Assembly: GCA_011959805.1 (NCBI GenBank) | Contig: BLMC01000003.1 | Coordinates: 38,507 to 102,506, forward strand | DNA: 64,000 nt | Direction of reading: 5' to 3' | Source of the DNA: Lachnospiraceae bacterium | Lineage (GTDB): Bacteria > Bacillota > Clostridia > Lachnospirales > Lachnospiraceae | Shown: positions 34,093 through 44,783 of the stretch, piece after piece | Layout: every line of letters starts with the position of its first letter | Numbering within the stretch: position 1 is the stretch's first letter | Notes under the pieces: generated by a model | Database searches by the model: none | What the model was told of the DNA's origin: nothing | Seen by the model: only the letters and a program-made list of their open reading frames with translations | Position numbers and translations under genes: made by a program

Positions 34093-34288
34093 AATTAATA
34101 TTTTCCTTTCTATATTTATCGAATCATGTAGGAATATAAATGCACAAAGTTCATAAAAACCGTCTAATGGTGTGAAAACTTTGCTGCAACCAATATTATA
34201 ATTGCAAAAAGTTTAAAAATCAAGAAATAGTCATCTGATAAGACAAATTGTTTTATACAATATTTTGATGCAAAATTAGAAATAGTGT

Positions 34289-34296
34289 GTTATGAT
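34289..34296 (+). promoter_or_regulatory. Extended -10 promoter for tgt
   Basis: TGTTATGAT at 34288-34296 fits TGn-TATAAT with one mismatch, about 40 bases before tgt. No good -35 was found. Confidence 0.4.
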
Positions 34297-34337
34297 GGAA
34301 CAGATATTATGAGATAGTATTTTTGAGGAGTTGAAAA

Positions 34338-35471
34338 ATGTATAAATTATTAAAACAAGAGGGACGTGCCAAACGTGCAGAGGTTACAACGGTTCATGGT
34401 ACGATTCAGACACCAGTTTTTATGAATGTTGGTACAGTGGCGGCGATTAAAGGCGCGGTGTCAACGGCGGATTTAGAAAAAATTGGTACACAGGTGGAAT
34501 TGTCAAATACGTATCATCTTCATGTTAGGACAGGCGATGAGACGATTAAGAAGCTTGGTGGTCTGCATAAGTTTATGTCATGGGACAAACCTATTTTAAC
34601 AGATTCTGGTGGATTTCAAGTCTTTTCGCTTGCGGGGCTTCGCCGGATTAAAGAGGAGGGGGTATATTTTAATTCTCATATAGACGGCAGAAAGATTTTT
34701 ATGGGACCTGAGGAAAGTATGCGTATTCAGTCCAATCTTGCCTCTACGATTGCGATGGCTTTTGATGAATGCCCGCCTAGCAAGGCAGAGCGACAGTATG
34801 TGGAAAATTCTGTTGCGCGCACAACACGCTGGCTAGAACGATGCAAAATAGAGATGCAAAAACTTAATCTACAAGAGGATACCATCAATAAAAGTCAGAT
34901 GCTTTTTGGAATTAATCAGGGAGCAGTGTATGCAGATATTCGCATTGAACATGCAAAGCAAATTTCAGAGATGGATTTGGATGGTTATGCTGTCGGTGGA
35001 TTAGCTGTTGGAGAGACACACGAAGAGATGTATTATATTTTAGAGGAGACTGTTCCGTATTTGCCAAAGGATAAACCAACTTATTTAATGGGGGTAGGCA
35101 CCCCGGCAAATATTTTGGAAGGAGTAGAGCGTGGCATTGACTTTTTTGATTGTGTATATCCAACTAGAAATGGTCGTCATGGACATTTATATACAAATCA
35201 TGGAAAAATTAATCTGTTTAATGCAAAGTATGAGTTGGACGCTCGCCCAATTGAGGAGGGGTGTGGTTGTCCTGCATGTCAAAGGTATTCGAGGGCTTAT
35301 ATTCGACATCTGCTAAAAGCAAAGGAAATGCTTGGCTTACGGCTTTGTGTTTTGCATAACTTATATTTTTATAATACTATGATGACAGAAATAAGGAATG
35401 CGCTTGATGTAGGGGAGTTTGCTGTGTACAAAAAACGTAAGTTGGAAGGGATGCAGGCAAATGCTTTATAA
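34338..35471 (+). CDS. tgt: Queuine tRNA-ribosyltransferase
   Basis: Exchanges guanine 34 of GUN-anticodon tRNAs for preQ1 or queuine. The 377-residue protein shows the substrate-site segment LTDSGGFQVFSL, the catalytic Asp in DFFDCVYPTRNGRHG and the zinc site CGCPACQRYSRAYIRHL...LHN. It is followed by yajC, the usual tgt-yajC order, after a 117-base gap. Confidence 0.97.
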   Translation: MYKLLKQEGRAKRAEVTTVHGTIQTPVFMNVGTVAAIKGAVSTADLEKIGTQVELSNTYHLHVRTGDETIKKLGGLHKFMSWDKPILTDSGGFQVFSLAGLRRIKEEGVYFNSHIDGRKIFMGPEESMRIQSNLASTIAMAFDECPPSKAERQYVENSVARTTRWLERCKIEMQKLNLQEDTINKSQMLFGINQGAVYADIRIEHAKQISEMDLDGYAVGGLAVGETHEEMYYILEETVPYLPKDKPTYLMGVGTPANILEGVERGIDFFDCVYPTRNGRHGHLYTNHGKINLFNAKYELDARPIEEGCGCPACQRYSRAYIRHLLKAKEMLGLRLCVLHNLYFYNTMMTEIRNALDVGEFAVYKKRKLEGMQANAL

Positions 35472-35588
35472 ATATTTTACTTGAAGAATTGGAAATTATT
35501 GTGTATGATATATACTATGTGTTTGATATAGGGAATTGTTACGATTTATGAACAATTTCAAACGGCGATATAGGAGGAATAATAAAAT

Positions 35589-35912
35589 ATGAATTTATTG
35601 TTGACAGAAGCAGATGCAATGGCTGGACAAGGGGCTGCGAGTATGATATCACTGGTGGTAATGGTGGTATTTTGGTTTGGAATTATGTATTTTCTGATGA
35701 TTCGTCCTCAGAAAAAGGAACAGAAGAAAAAAGCAGCGCTTGTGAATTCAGTGGAAGTTGGCGACAGTATTTTAACCACCAGTGGGTTTTATGGTATTGT
35801 AATTGATGTCACAGAGGAAGATGTAATTGTAGAATTTGGCAATAATAAAAATTGTCGTATTCCTATGAAGAAGGCAGCGATTGAGCAAGTTGAGAAACCG
35901 GACAGCGAATAG
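35589..35912 (+). CDS. yajC: Preprotein translocase accessory subunit YajC
   Basis: A 107-residue protein with one transmembrane helix (about 18-40, FWFGIMYFLMIRPQKKEQKKK) and a soluble domain with VGDSILTTSGFYGIVIDV. It associates with SecDF at the Sec translocon; no secDF is visible here because the next genes are for branched-chain amino acids. It has the AGGAGG ribosome site and is followed by a terminator. Confidence 0.93.
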   Translation: MNLLLTEADAMAGQGAASMISLVVMVVFWFGIMYFLMIRPQKKEQKKKAALVNSVEVGDSILTTSGFYGIVIDVTEEDVIVEFGNNKNCRIPMKKAAIEQVEKPDSE

Positions 35913-35924
35913 AAATCGTTTTGA

Positions 35925-35958
35925 AAAAAGTCTCCTAAATGAGTTGGGAGATTTTTTT
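35925..35958 (+). terminator. Terminator after yajC
   Basis: AAAAAGTCTCC (35925-35935) pairs with GGAGATTTTTTT (35947-35958), with a T run. Confidence 0.82.
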
Positions 35959-36072
35959 ATGTAATCTTGTTGAAATTTTCTGTCGAATGTAATATTATTG
36001 AGTATGTGTATATTTATTCAAAGGGTGGGATGCATCGCAGAGATTCCATTCAAGAAAAAGGAGATGGAGAGC

Positions 36073-37173
36073 ATGAATTTGAATATTGTTTGTATACCCG
36101 GTGATGGAATTGGACCGGAAATCATTACAGAAGCGAAGAAAGTATTGGAACAAGTCGCTTTAAAATATGGTCACACTATTTTTTATAAAGATATTTTGAT
36201 GGGTGGCGCATCGATTGATGCCTGTGGAGAACCGCTCACAGAGGAAGCGATTGCCACCGCAAAGGCAGCAGATGCCGTTTTAATGGGATCTATTGGCGGA
36301 AATACCTCCACTTCCCCTTGGTATAAGTTGCCACCGCACTTAAGACCGGAAGCAGGGTTATTAAAACTGAGAAAATCGTTGAATCTATTTGCAAATTTAA
36401 GACCAGCTTATTTATATGAGGAGTTAAAGGAAGCATGTCCGTTGCGGGAAGATATTATTGGCAATGGATTTGATATGATGATTATGCGTGAGCTTACAGG
36501 CGGTCTTTATTTTGGAGAGCGTAGTACAAAGGAAATAGATGGTGTGGTTACAGCAGTCGATACCCTAACCTATACAGAAAATGAAATTAGACGTATTGCT
36601 ATTAAGGGTTTTGAGATTGCGATGAAGCGCCAGAAAAAAGTAACTAGTATCGACAAGGCAAATGTGCTGGATTCCTCTCGGTTGTGGAGAAAAGTGGTTG
36701 AGGAAGTTGCAAAGGATTATCCAGAGGTCACATTGGAGCATATGCTTGTTGACAATTGTGCAATGCAGCTTGTGAAAGACCCAAAACAGTTTGATGTGAT
36801 TCTCACAGAGAATATGTTTGGTGATATCCTTTCGGATGAGGCAAGCATGGTAACAGGGTCTATCGGTATGTTGTCCTCCGCAAGTTTAAATGATACAAAG
36901 TTTGGGCTTTATGAGCCGAGCGGCGGTTCTGCACCTGATATTGCAGGAAAAGGTATCGCAAATCCGATTGCGACAATTTTAAGTGCCGCAATGATGCTTC
37001 GATATTCGTTTGATTTGGACAAAGAAGCAGATGCGATTGAGGCAGCAGTTAAGAAAGTGCTTGCGGACGGCTATCGCACAATTGACATTATGCCACAAAA
37101 GGAGAGCAAACGCGCAGGTGTAAAACAGATTGGAACAGCAGAAATGGGAGACTTAATTGCAAAGGGGATTTAA
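36073..37173 (+). CDS. leuB: 3-Isopropylmalate dehydrogenase
   Basis: Oxidative decarboxylation of 3-isopropylmalate in leucine synthesis. The 366-residue protein starts [17 protein letters not shown]; this start is chosen because AAGGAG lies 9 bases upstream and the further 25 upstream residues do not fit the family. Catalytic and metal residues are visible in the [13 protein letters not shown] loop and in [17 protein letters not shown]. It leads a leuB-ilvD operon (2-base gap), with ilvB after a longer gap; leuA, leuC and leuD are not in the window. Confidence 0.95.
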   Translation: MNLNIVCIPGDGIGPEIITEAKKVLEQVALKYGHTIFYKDILMGGASIDACGEPLTEEAIATAKAADAVLMGSIGGNTSTSPWYKLPPHLRPEAGLLKLRKSLNLFANLRPAYLYEELKEACPLREDIIGNGFDMMIMRELTGGLYFGERSTKEIDGVVTAVDTLTYTENEIRRIAIKGFEIAMKRQKKVTSIDKANVLDSSRLWRKVVEEVAKDYPEVTLEHMLVDNCAMQLVKDPKQFDVILTENMFGDILSDEASMVTGSIGMLSSASLNDTKFGLYEPSGGSAPDIAGKGIANPIATILSAAMMLRYSFDLDKEADAIEAAVKKVLADGYRTIDIMPQKESKRAGVKQIGTAEMGDLIAKGI

Positions 37174-37175
37174 CA

Positions 37176-38846
37176 ATGAAAAGTGATAATGTGAAAAAAG
37201 GAATGCAGCAGGCACCGCACAGAAGTCTGTTCAATGCATTAGGATTTACAGAAGAAGAAATGCAGAAACCTATGATTGGTATTGTCAGCTCTTATAATGA
37301 AATTGTACCAGGACATATGAATCTGGATAAAATTGTCAATGCAGTAAAGCTTGGTGTAGCAGAGGCAGGCGGTGTGCCAGTTGTCTTTCCGGCAATTGCA
37401 GTTTGTGACGGAATTGCGATGGGGCATATTGGCATGAAATATTCTCTTGTCACAAGAGATTTGATTGCAGATTCTACAGAATGTATGGCGTTGGCACATC
37501 AGTTTGATGCTTTAGTTATGGTGCCAAATTGCGATAAGAATGTTCCAGGTCTTCTTATGGCAGCAGCACGTATCAATGTGCCGACAGTATTTGTGTCAGG
37601 TGGCCCAATGCTTGCAGGTCATGTGAAAGGACAGAAGCGCAGTCTTTCTTCTATGTTCGAGGCAGTAGGTTCCTATGCGGCAGGTACTATGACAGAGGAG
37701 GATGTCTGCGAATTTGAGCAGAAGGCATGCCCGACATGCGGCTCGTGCTCTGGTATGTACACAGCCAATTCTATGAATTGTTTGACAGAAGCACTTGGCA
37801 TGGGATTACAGGGAAATGGTACGGTTCCAGCAGTGTATTCTGAGAGAATTAAGCTTGCAAAACACGCTGGTATGGCAGTGATGGAAATGCTTAGAAAAAA
37901 TATTTGTCCGCGTGATATTATGACAAAAGAAGCAATTATCAATGCACTTACAGTCGATATGGCACTTGGATGTTCTACAAATTCAATGCTTCATCTACCG
38001 GCGATTGCACATGAGATTGGTTTTGACTTTGATATATCATATGCAAATGAAATCAGTGCAAAGACACCAAATCTCTGTCATCTTGCACCAGCAGGTCCTA
38101 CTTACATGGAAGATTTGAATGAAGCGGGCGGTGTGTATGCAGTGATGAATGAATTGTCAGAGCTTGGACTTTTAAATGAGAACTGCATGACAGTGACAGG
38201 AAAAACAATTGGTGAGAATATTAAGGGAGTTCTGAACAAAAATCCTGAGGTTATAAGACCACTTGATAATCCATATAGTAAAACAGGCGGACTTGCTGTG
38301 CTGAAAGGTAATCTTGCGCCAGATGGAAGTGTTGTGAAACGCTCCGCAGTTGCGCCTGAGATGCTTGTACATGAAGGCCCTGCGCGTGTTTTTGAGTGTG
38401 AAGAAGATGCGATTGAGGCAATTAAGAGTGGCAAGATTGTTGCGGGAGATGTTGTGGTGATTCGCTATGAGGGGCCTAAGGGTGGACCTGGTATGCGTGA
38501 GATGCTCAATCCTACATCAGCGATTGCTGGGATGGGACTTGGTTCTACTGTAGCGCTAATTACAGATGGTCGTTTCTCCGGTGCATCGCGCGGGGCTTCG
38601 ATTGGACATGTGTCACCCGAAGCTGCTGTATGCGGACCAATCGCACTGGTTGAGGAGGGCGATATTATCGCCATCGACATTACAGAGTGTACGTTAAATG
38701 TGAAGGTTTCCGACGAGGAATTGGAAAGGCGCCGCGCAAACTGGAAACCAAGAGAACCAAAAATTACAACAGGTTATCTTGCAAGATATCGCGAGCTTGT
38801 CACAAGTGGCAACCGAGGAGCGATATTGGAACTTCCAAGAAAATAG
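37176..38846 (+). CDS. ilvD: Dihydroxy-acid dehydratase
   Basis: Iron-sulfur enzyme making 2-oxo acids for valine and isoleucine. The 556-residue length is normal. The cluster cysteines are visible in [10 protein letters not shown] and in [19 protein letters not shown]. The C-terminal [19 protein letters not shown] is the family signature. It starts 2 bases after leuB. Confidence 0.97.
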   Translation: MKSDNVKKGMQQAPHRSLFNALGFTEEEMQKPMIGIVSSYNEIVPGHMNLDKIVNAVKLGVAEAGGVPVVFPAIAVCDGIAMGHIGMKYSLVTRDLIADSTECMALAHQFDALVMVPNCDKNVPGLLMAAARINVPTVFVSGGPMLAGHVKGQKRSLSSMFEAVGSYAAGTMTEEDVCEFEQKACPTCGSCSGMYTANSMNCLTEALGMGLQGNGTVPAVYSERIKLAKHAGMAVMEMLRKNICPRDIMTKEAIINALTVDMALGCSTNSMLHLPAIAHEIGFDFDISYANEISAKTPNLCHLAPAGPTYMEDLNEAGGVYAVMNELSELGLLNENCMTVTGKTIGENIKGVLNKNPEVIRPLDNPYSKTGGLAVLKGNLAPDGSVVKRSAVAPEMLVHEGPARVFECEEDAIEAIKSGKIVAGDVVVIRYEGPKGGPGMREMLNPTSAIAGMGLGSTVALITDGRFSGASRGASIGHVSPEAAVCGPIALVEEGDIIAIDITECTLNVKVSDEELERRRANWKPREPKITTGYLARYRELVTSGNRGAILELPRK

Positions 38847-38879
38847 TGAATTAGGAATGCAGATGGCATTCTTGTTGTG

Positions 38880-38974
38880 GTGTGTAAGTCAGCTTTGCTA
38901 ATAGAGAGCATTTTAGCGGATTTATACAAAGCGTAAGCAGTGATTGTGTGTAAGTCAGCTTTGCTAATAGAGAG
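38880..38974 (+). repeat. Perfect 29-bp direct repeat between ilvD and ilvB
   Basis: GTGTGTAAGTCAGCTTTGCT plus AATAGAGAG occurs at 38880-38908 and again at 38946-38974, with a 37-base spacer. There is no third copy, so it is not a CRISPR array. Each copy contains AGTCAGCTTTGCT, whose complement resembles the CAAAGCTG hairpin of the dispersed elements at 5490 and 15621. Confidence 0.8.
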
Positions 38975-39032
38975 CCAATTTGCACGCCAGCAATAAATAA
39001 CAATGTTTATATGACCAAAGGAGAATTAAAAT

Positions 39033-40712
39033 ATGCAGTTAACAGGTTCACAGATTGTTATTGAGTGTTTGAAAGAGCAGGGAGTCGATACTGTATTTGG
39101 TTATCCCGGCGGAACGATCTTGAATATTTATGACGAATTATACAAGCATAGCGATGAGATTACACATATCCTTACTTCCCATGAACAGGGGGCTTCTCAT
39201 GCTGCTGATGGATATGCGCGCGCGACAGGAAAGGTTGGAGTTTGTCTTGCGACAAGTGGTCCGGGGGCGACAAACCTTGTTACAGGAATAGCAACCGCTT
39301 ATATGGATTCTGTTCCGCTAGTGGCAATTACAGCAAATGTTAATTTGCCATTACTTGGAAAGGATACTTTTCAGGAGGTTGATATTGCCGGTGTGACCAT
39401 GCCAATCACAAAACACGGATATATTGTAAAAGATGTCACAAAACTTGCAGAGACAATTAGGCGGGCATTTAAGATTGCAAAATCAGGGAGACCAGGACCA
39501 GTATTAGTTGATATTACGAAAGATGTGACAGCAAATAAATGTGAATTTATTCCAATAGAACCAGAACCATCAATGATTGTCAATTCTTATACCAAAAATG
39601 ATATTGATGTGGCGCTTACATTGATTAAAACTGCAAAGAAACCTTATATCTATCTTGGAGGAGGTGCAATTATTTCTGGTGCATCGCGGGAAGTAAAGGA
39701 ATTTGCAGAGAAAATACAAGCGCCGGTATGTGATACTCTGATGGCAAAAGGTGCTTTTGATGGCAAAAGTGCTCTCTACACAGGCATGATTGGTATGCAT
39801 GGAACTAAGACTTCTAACTTTGGAGTGAGCCAATGTGATCTTTTGATAGCACTTGGGGCACGTTTTTCAGACCGTGTGGTTGGTAATCCAAAGAAGTTTG
39901 CAGAGAATGCGAAAATTTTACATATTGATATTGATGCTGCAGAGATTAATAAAAACATTAGAACAGATGCCTCTGTTATTGGTGATTTAAAAACAGTTTT
40001 AAAGGAACTCAACAGCAAATTGGAACAACAGAATCATGAGGAGTGGATTGCGCAAATTCAAGAACTCAAAGAAAAGTATCCGCTGCGTTACGAATCCAAT
40101 AAACTCACATGTCCTTATATTATTGAGGAGTTGGATCGTGTTACAGGTGGAAAGGCAATTGTATCTACAGATGTAGGACAACATCAGATGTGGGCAGCTC
40201 AGTATTATCAATATACAGAGCCACGAACATTTTTGTCTTCCGGCGGACTTGGCACAATGGGATATGGACTGGGAGCTTGCATCGGCGCGAAAGTTGGAAA
40301 GCCAGATAAAATCTGCGTAAATATTGCTGGAGATGGTTGTTTCCGCATGAATATGAATGAGCTTGCAACAGCAAGCCGCTATAATATTCCAATTATTCAA
40401 ATTATCATTAACAATCATGTGCTTGGTATGGTTCGCCAGTGGCAAACATTGTTCTATGAGAAGCGGTATTCGCAGACGATTTTAACAGATAAGGTTGATT
40501 TTGTAAAGGTTTCGGAGGGGCTTGGCTGTGAGGCAATTCGCGTTACAAAGTGCGAGGAAGTTGGCCCAGCTCTTGAGCGAGCAGTTGCTATGCAAAAGCC
40601 AGTTGTGATTGAGTGTATCATTGAGGAGGATGACAAGGTGTTTCCAATGGTCCCAGCAGGAGCAGCAATCAGTGATGCATTTGATGCGGAGGATTTGAAT
40701 CAGCGTCAGTAA
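39033..40712 (+). CDS. ilvB: Acetolactate synthase, large subunit
   Basis: ThDP-dependent condensation of pyruvate in branched-chain amino acid synthesis. The 559-residue protein has catalytic Glu51 (SHEQGASHAADGYARATG), the FAD region around the middle and the ThDP motif GDGCFRMNMNELATASRY ending in IINN. The usual regulatory subunit ilvN does not follow; instead an L,D-transpeptidase gene starts on the last base of the stop codon. A regulatory subunit may be encoded elsewhere, or this may be a catabolic-type enzyme; the anabolic context favours the former. Confidence 0.95.
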   Translation: MQLTGSQIVIECLKEQGVDTVFGYPGGTILNIYDELYKHSDEITHILTSHEQGASHAADGYARATGKVGVCLATSGPGATNLVTGIATAYMDSVPLVAITANVNLPLLGKDTFQEVDIAGVTMPITKHGYIVKDVTKLAETIRRAFKIAKSGRPGPVLVDITKDVTANKCEFIPIEPEPSMIVNSYTKNDIDVALTLIKTAKKPYIYLGGGAIISGASREVKEFAEKIQAPVCDTLMAKGAFDGKSALYTGMIGMHGTKTSNFGVSQCDLLIALGARFSDRVVGNPKKFAENAKILHIDIDAAEINKNIRTDASVIGDLKTVLKELNSKLEQQNHEEWIAQIQELKEKYPLRYESNKLTCPYIIEELDRVTGGKAIVSTDVGQHQMWAAQYYQYTEPRTFLSSGGLGTMGYGLGACIGAKVGKPDKICVNIAGDGCFRMNMNELATASRYNIPIIQIIINNHVLGMVRQWQTLFYEKRYSQTILTDKVDFVKVSEGLGCEAIRVTKCEEVGPALERAVAMQKPVVIECIIEEDDKVFPMVPAGAAISDAFDAEDLNQRQ

Positions 40713-42202
40713 TGAGAAAAATTTTGTTCGGTTTTATTAGAATCATTGGTGTGATGGCAGTGCTTGGTATTGGTGCTGTCATTGCACTAGATCAATATTA
40801 TCAAAATGTTTTTCCGTTGTTTGTGTCGATAAATGGGGTGTATTGCACAGGGATGACAGTTGAGAAAGCAGCAGAAATCCTAGATAATTCTTATGACTTA
40901 CACAAGGATAAAATTACAGTGTGTACATTGGACGGGAATTATCATGAACTGTCACTTGATGAATATGGAGTGACAATATCCTATAAACCAGCAATTGTAC
41001 AATATATGAAACAGCGTAAGTCCCAACCCTTTCAATGGCTGAAAGATTGTCTAGCACATTGGACTCATAAAAGCTCTTCTTGGCTATGTGATTTTGAGGA
41101 TACAACGCTGTATCCTACATATTACTGTAATATAGCCGCTATGAAAGCGAGGCTAAATGAGATAGCATGGCTTAATGATAATTTGTATAATGATAAAAAT
41201 ACAATTTCGATAGTAAAGAGCACCACAGAGGGATATATTCTTGTAGATGAAACAAGGGATTTACTTTTAAAGGAAAATGCAGTAGAATTAATCTGTGCTG
41301 AGATTGTTAATCAATTAACAGATAATAATAAAATACCATTTCAAAGTATTTTAATAGATTTGTCAACAGGAACGAATAAGGAAAACTGTTATCAAACGGT
41401 TCCATATACTGCAAAGATGAAAGATACCCTTGCTAAGTGGGAAGGAATAAGAGAATTTCAAGATTTTCATATGACGTATTTATTTGGAGATTGCAAAGAA
41501 ATTATTGACAAATCTGTTGTTTCAGAATGGATGACATTAGATGAGGAAGGAAATATTATTTTTGATGCGCAAAATCGTCCAATCGTTGATAAGACAATCA
41601 TCAAGGAGTATGTGGCATATTTGTCGTCGACTTATAATACAGTAGGAATAGAGCGCAGTTTTAAGGCGACGAGAGGTGATACTGTAAAAGTGCCTGGCGG
41701 AGGATATGGCAATGAGCTTGATGAGCAGGTAGAATATGAATTTCTGTTAAATGCATTTCTCAACAAAGAAAGCGGCACGCGAACACCACAATATATATCG
41801 GAAGCATGGGAAAAGGGTTTTGATGACATTGGGAATACATATATAGAAGTTGATATGGCTAGTCAGCATCTGTATTATTATGTAAACGGAAAGATTGTGA
41901 TTGATACTCCCGTGGTCACAGGAAATACTTCGCGGAGATGGGGGACACCAGCCAAAGTTTGCTCTGTGTATTTCAAACAAAAAAATAGGGTTCTTAGAGG
42001 TGCAGATTATGCGACACCTGTTCAATATTGGATGGCAGTTGATGGCCATATTGGTATTCATGATGCTACCTGGCGCAATGAATTCGGAGGACAAATTTAT
42101 CAGACAAATGGTTCGCATGGTTGCATTAATACACCCCTGGAAATAATGGCAGAATTGTATGATAAGGTGCAACTTGGCACTCCTGTTGTTATGTTTTATT
42201 GA
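40712..42202 (+). CDS. L,D-transpeptidase (YkuD) with N-terminal PG-binding-like region
   Basis: A 496-residue envelope protein: one N-terminal transmembrane helix (about 7-27), a long region with two YoaR-like peptidoglycan-binding modules, then a YkuD domain in the last 125 residues. The catalytic motif is intact: GHIGIHDATWR and SHGCINTP with Cys471. These enzymes make 3-3 peptidoglycan cross-links or attach proteins to the wall. The ATG shares one base with the ilvB stop (TAATG), giving coupling to an amino-acid enzyme with no evident functional link. Confidence 0.9.
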   Translation: MRKILFGFIRIIGVMAVLGIGAVIALDQYYQNVFPLFVSINGVYCTGMTVEKAAEILDNSYDLHKDKITVCTLDGNYHELSLDEYGVTISYKPAIVQYMKQRKSQPFQWLKDCLAHWTHKSSSWLCDFEDTTLYPTYYCNIAAMKARLNEIAWLNDNLYNDKNTISIVKSTTEGYILVDETRDLLLKENAVELICAEIVNQLTDNNKIPFQSILIDLSTGTNKENCYQTVPYTAKMKDTLAKWEGIREFQDFHMTYLFGDCKEIIDKSVVSEWMTLDEEGNIIFDAQNRPIVDKTIIKEYVAYLSSTYNTVGIERSFKATRGDTVKVPGGGYGNELDEQVEYEFLLNAFLNKESGTRTPQYISEAWEKGFDDIGNTYIEVDMASQHLYYYVNGKIVIDTPVVTGNTSRRWGTPAKVCSVYFKQKNRVLRGADYATPVQYWMAVDGHIGIHDATWRNEFGGQIYQTNGSHGCINTPLEIMAELYDKVQLGTPVVMFY

Positions 42203-42367
42203 TTAGTCTTTTTACGATATCTTTCAATGGATAACAAATATGTCTATTTGGGGTAACGATAACCAACATTTTTACCTTTTAAGATGTTGTTGATATAGAT
42301 TTAAAATATATAGAGTGCTTATTAAAAATATGCGCGGAATTATGAAAAAATTAGGAGGAGTTAGAAA

Positions 42368-43450
42368 ATGTCTAGAGTGTACAATTTTTCAGCAGGTCCC
42401 GCAGTTTTACCTGAAGAAGTTCTTAAAGAAGCTGCAGATGAAATGTTAGATTATAAAGGAACCGGGATGTCGGTTATGGAGATGAGTCATCGCTCCAAGA
42501 CTTACGATACGATAATTAAGGAAGCAGAGGCAGATTTAAGAGAGCTTATGAATATTCCTGACAATTATAAAGTATTGTTCTTGCAGGGAGGCGCAAGCCA
42601 GCAATTTGCTATGATTCCTATGAACCTTATGAAGAGTGGAGTTGCGGATTATATTGTTACAGGTCAGTGGGCAAAAAAGGCTTATCAGGAGGCATGCCTC
42701 TTTGGAAAAGCGAACAAAATTGCATCGAGTGAAGACCAGACATTTTCCTACATACCAGATTGCTCAGACTTGCCAATTTCTGAGGATGCTGACTATGTAT
42801 ATATCTGTGAAAACAATACAATTTACGGTACAAAATTCAAGACATTGCCAAATACAAAAGGAAAGACTCTTGTGGCAGATGTGTCTTCTTGTTTCTTGTC
42901 AGAGCCAGTAGATGTTACAAAATACGGTGTAATTTATGGTGGTGTTCAGAAAAATATTGGACCAGCTGGCGTTGTAATCGTAATTATCAGAGAGGATTTG
43001 ATTACGGATGATGTTCTTCCAGGAACGCCGACTATGTTAAAGTACAAGACACATTCAGATAATGATTCTCTTTATAATACACCGCCAGCATATGGGATCT
43101 ATATTTGTGGAAAGGTATTTAAGTGGCTTAAAAAGCAGGGCGGACTTGAAAAGATGAAGGAGTACAATGAGAAGAAGGCAAAGATTCTCTATGATTTTCT
43201 TGATGAGAGTAAGCTTTTTAAAGGAACTGTTAGAAAAGAGGACCGTTCTTTGATGAATGTGCCGTTTGTGACAGGCAGTGAGGAACTGGATGCTAAATTT
43301 GTCAAAGAGGCAAAAGAAGCTGGATTTGAGAATTTGAAAGGCCATAGAAGTGTTGGTGGTATGCGTGCGAGTATCTATAATGCAATGCCAATTGAGGGCG
43401 TTGAGAAACTTGTGGAGTTTATGAAAAAATTTGAGGAGGAAAACCAATAA
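42368..43450 (+). CDS. serC: Phosphoserine aminotransferase
   Basis: PLP enzyme converting 3-phosphohydroxypyruvate and glutamate to phosphoserine. The 360-residue protein begins RVYNFSAGPAVLPEEVL. The Schiff-base Lys195 is in YGGVQKNIGPAGV, and the C-terminal GHRSVGGMRASIYNAMP matches the family. It overlaps serA by one base, so serine synthesis enzymes one and two are coupled. Confidence 0.97.
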   Translation: MSRVYNFSAGPAVLPEEVLKEAADEMLDYKGTGMSVMEMSHRSKTYDTIIKEAEADLRELMNIPDNYKVLFLQGGASQQFAMIPMNLMKSGVADYIVTGQWAKKAYQEACLFGKANKIASSEDQTFSYIPDCSDLPISEDADYVYICENNTIYGTKFKTLPNTKGKTLVADVSSCFLSEPVDVTKYGVIYGGVQKNIGPAGVVIVIIREDLITDDVLPGTPTMLKYKTHSDNDSLYNTPPAYGIYICGKVFKWLKKQGGLEKMKEYNEKKAKILYDFLDESKLFKGTVRKEDRSLMNVPFVTGSEELDAKFVKEAKEAGFENLKGHRSVGGMRASIYNAMPIEGVEKLVEFMKKFEEENQ

Positions 43451-44613
43451 TGTATCAATATAAATGCTTGAATCCTATTTCAGATATCGGTTTATCAAGA
43501 TTTACAGAAAATTATCAGACAACAGATGACATTACACAGGCAGAAGGGGTGCTTGTTAGAAGTGCATCTATGCATGAGATGGAGTTGCCTAAAACTCTTC
43601 TTGCAGTTGCAAGAGCAGGAGCAGGTGTGAATAACATTCCGCTTGACAAGTGTGCAGAGCAGGGGATTGTTGTGTTTAATACGCCCGGCGCAAATGCAAA
43701 CGGTGTCAAGGAGCTTGTGCTTGCCGGTATGCTTCTTGCATCAAGAGACATTACAGGAGGAATTGATTGGGTAAAAGCAAATGCGGGTTCGGAGACGGTT
43801 GGCAAGGATGCAGAGAAAGAGAAGAAGAACTTTGCAGGTACAGAAATTCAGGGTAAAAAACTTGGTATTATTGGACTTGGTGCGATTGGTATTCGCGTGG
43901 CAAATGCGGCAGTAGCACTTGGCATGGAGGTATATGGATATGATCCGTATCTTTCTGTAGATGCAGCGCTAAAGATTTCTCGTGAGGTCAAACATGTCAT
44001 TAATGTAGATGATATCTATGCTGTCTGTGACTTTATTACAATTCATGTACCATTGATGGATGCGACAAAAGGAATGATTAATGCTGCTGCTATTGCAAAG
44101 ATGAAACAAGGCGTGATTGTATTAAATTTTGCAAGGGATTTACTTGTCAATGAAAAAGATATGATTTCTGCACTGGAATCAGGAAAAGTGAAAAAATATG
44201 TCTCAGATTTTCCAAATTCAACCACAGCAGGGAAAACAGGATGTATTGTTATTCCACATCTTGGTGCTTCTACAGAAGAGTCTGAAGATAACTGTGCTGT
44301 GATGGCAGTAGATGAATTGAAAGATTATCTTGAGAATGGTAATATTAGAAATAGTGTAAACTATCCAGCATGTGATATGGGAATCTGTGGCAATGTTGGA
44401 AGAGTGGCAATTTTGCACAAGAATATTGCAAACATGATTACACAGTTTACTGCTGCTTTTGGTGCAGCAGGAATCAATATCAGCGATATGACCAATAAGT
44501 CAAGAGGAGAGTATGCTTATACATTGATGGATATTGAGCAGTCAGCGAATGATAAAATTCTTGAACAATTAAATAGTATTGACGGGGTGTTCCGAGTGCG
44601 CATTGTAAAATAA
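43450..44613 (+). CDS. serA: D-3-phosphoglycerate dehydrogenase
   Basis: First step of serine synthesis. The 387-residue protein has the NAD fold GIIGLGAIGIRVANAA, the catalytic His in IVIPHLGASTEESEDN, and a C-terminal ACT domain (NISDMTNKSRGEYAYTLMDIE, ending GVFRVRIVK), the short ACT-type form. Serine feedback through the ACT domain is typical for this group. serB is absent locally. Confidence 0.96.
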   Translation: MYQYKCLNPISDIGLSRFTENYQTTDDITQAEGVLVRSASMHEMELPKTLLAVARAGAGVNNIPLDKCAEQGIVVFNTPGANANGVKELVLAGMLLASRDITGGIDWVKANAGSETVGKDAEKEKKNFAGTEIQGKKLGIIGLGAIGIRVANAAVALGMEVYGYDPYLSVDAALKISREVKHVINVDDIYAVCDFITIHVPLMDATKGMINAAAIAKMKQGVIVLNFARDLLVNEKDMISALESGKVKKYVSDFPNSTTAGKTGCIVIPHLGASTEESEDNCAVMAVDELKDYLENGNIRNSVNYPACDMGICGNVGRVAILHKNIANMITQFTAAFGAAGINISDMTNKSRGEYAYTLMDIEQSANDKILEQLNSIDGVFRVRIVK

Positions 44614-44748
44614 GTTAAAATAGAATATTTTATATTTACTGTAAAAATGTAATATATTAGTAACAATTACCATGCGCAAAGTGCATCTTTTATACAATTA
44701 AAATTGCGTATAAATAGCATAATATAGGAACAAAATGTCGAAAAAGAG
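44614..44748. other. A/T-rich gap after serA
   Basis: No hairpin, open frame or promoter of note before the TTGACA at 44749. The serA terminator was not found. Confidence 0.4.
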
Positions 44749-44777
44749 TTGACAGAATGCAATAAATATGTAATAAT
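44749..44777 (+). promoter_or_regulatory. SigA-type promoter of the candidate ncRNA
   Basis: TTGACA (44749-44754), 17-base spacer, AATAAT (44772-44777); TAATAA with a 16-base spacer is an alternative reading. Predicted start near 44784. Confidence 0.6.
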
Positions 44778-44783
44778 TTATCT

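Noticed and set aside
38880..38974. Two repeats with a 37-base spacer considered as a CRISPR remnant
   Set aside because: Only two copies, no cas genes, and the repeat lies inside an amino acid operon gap.
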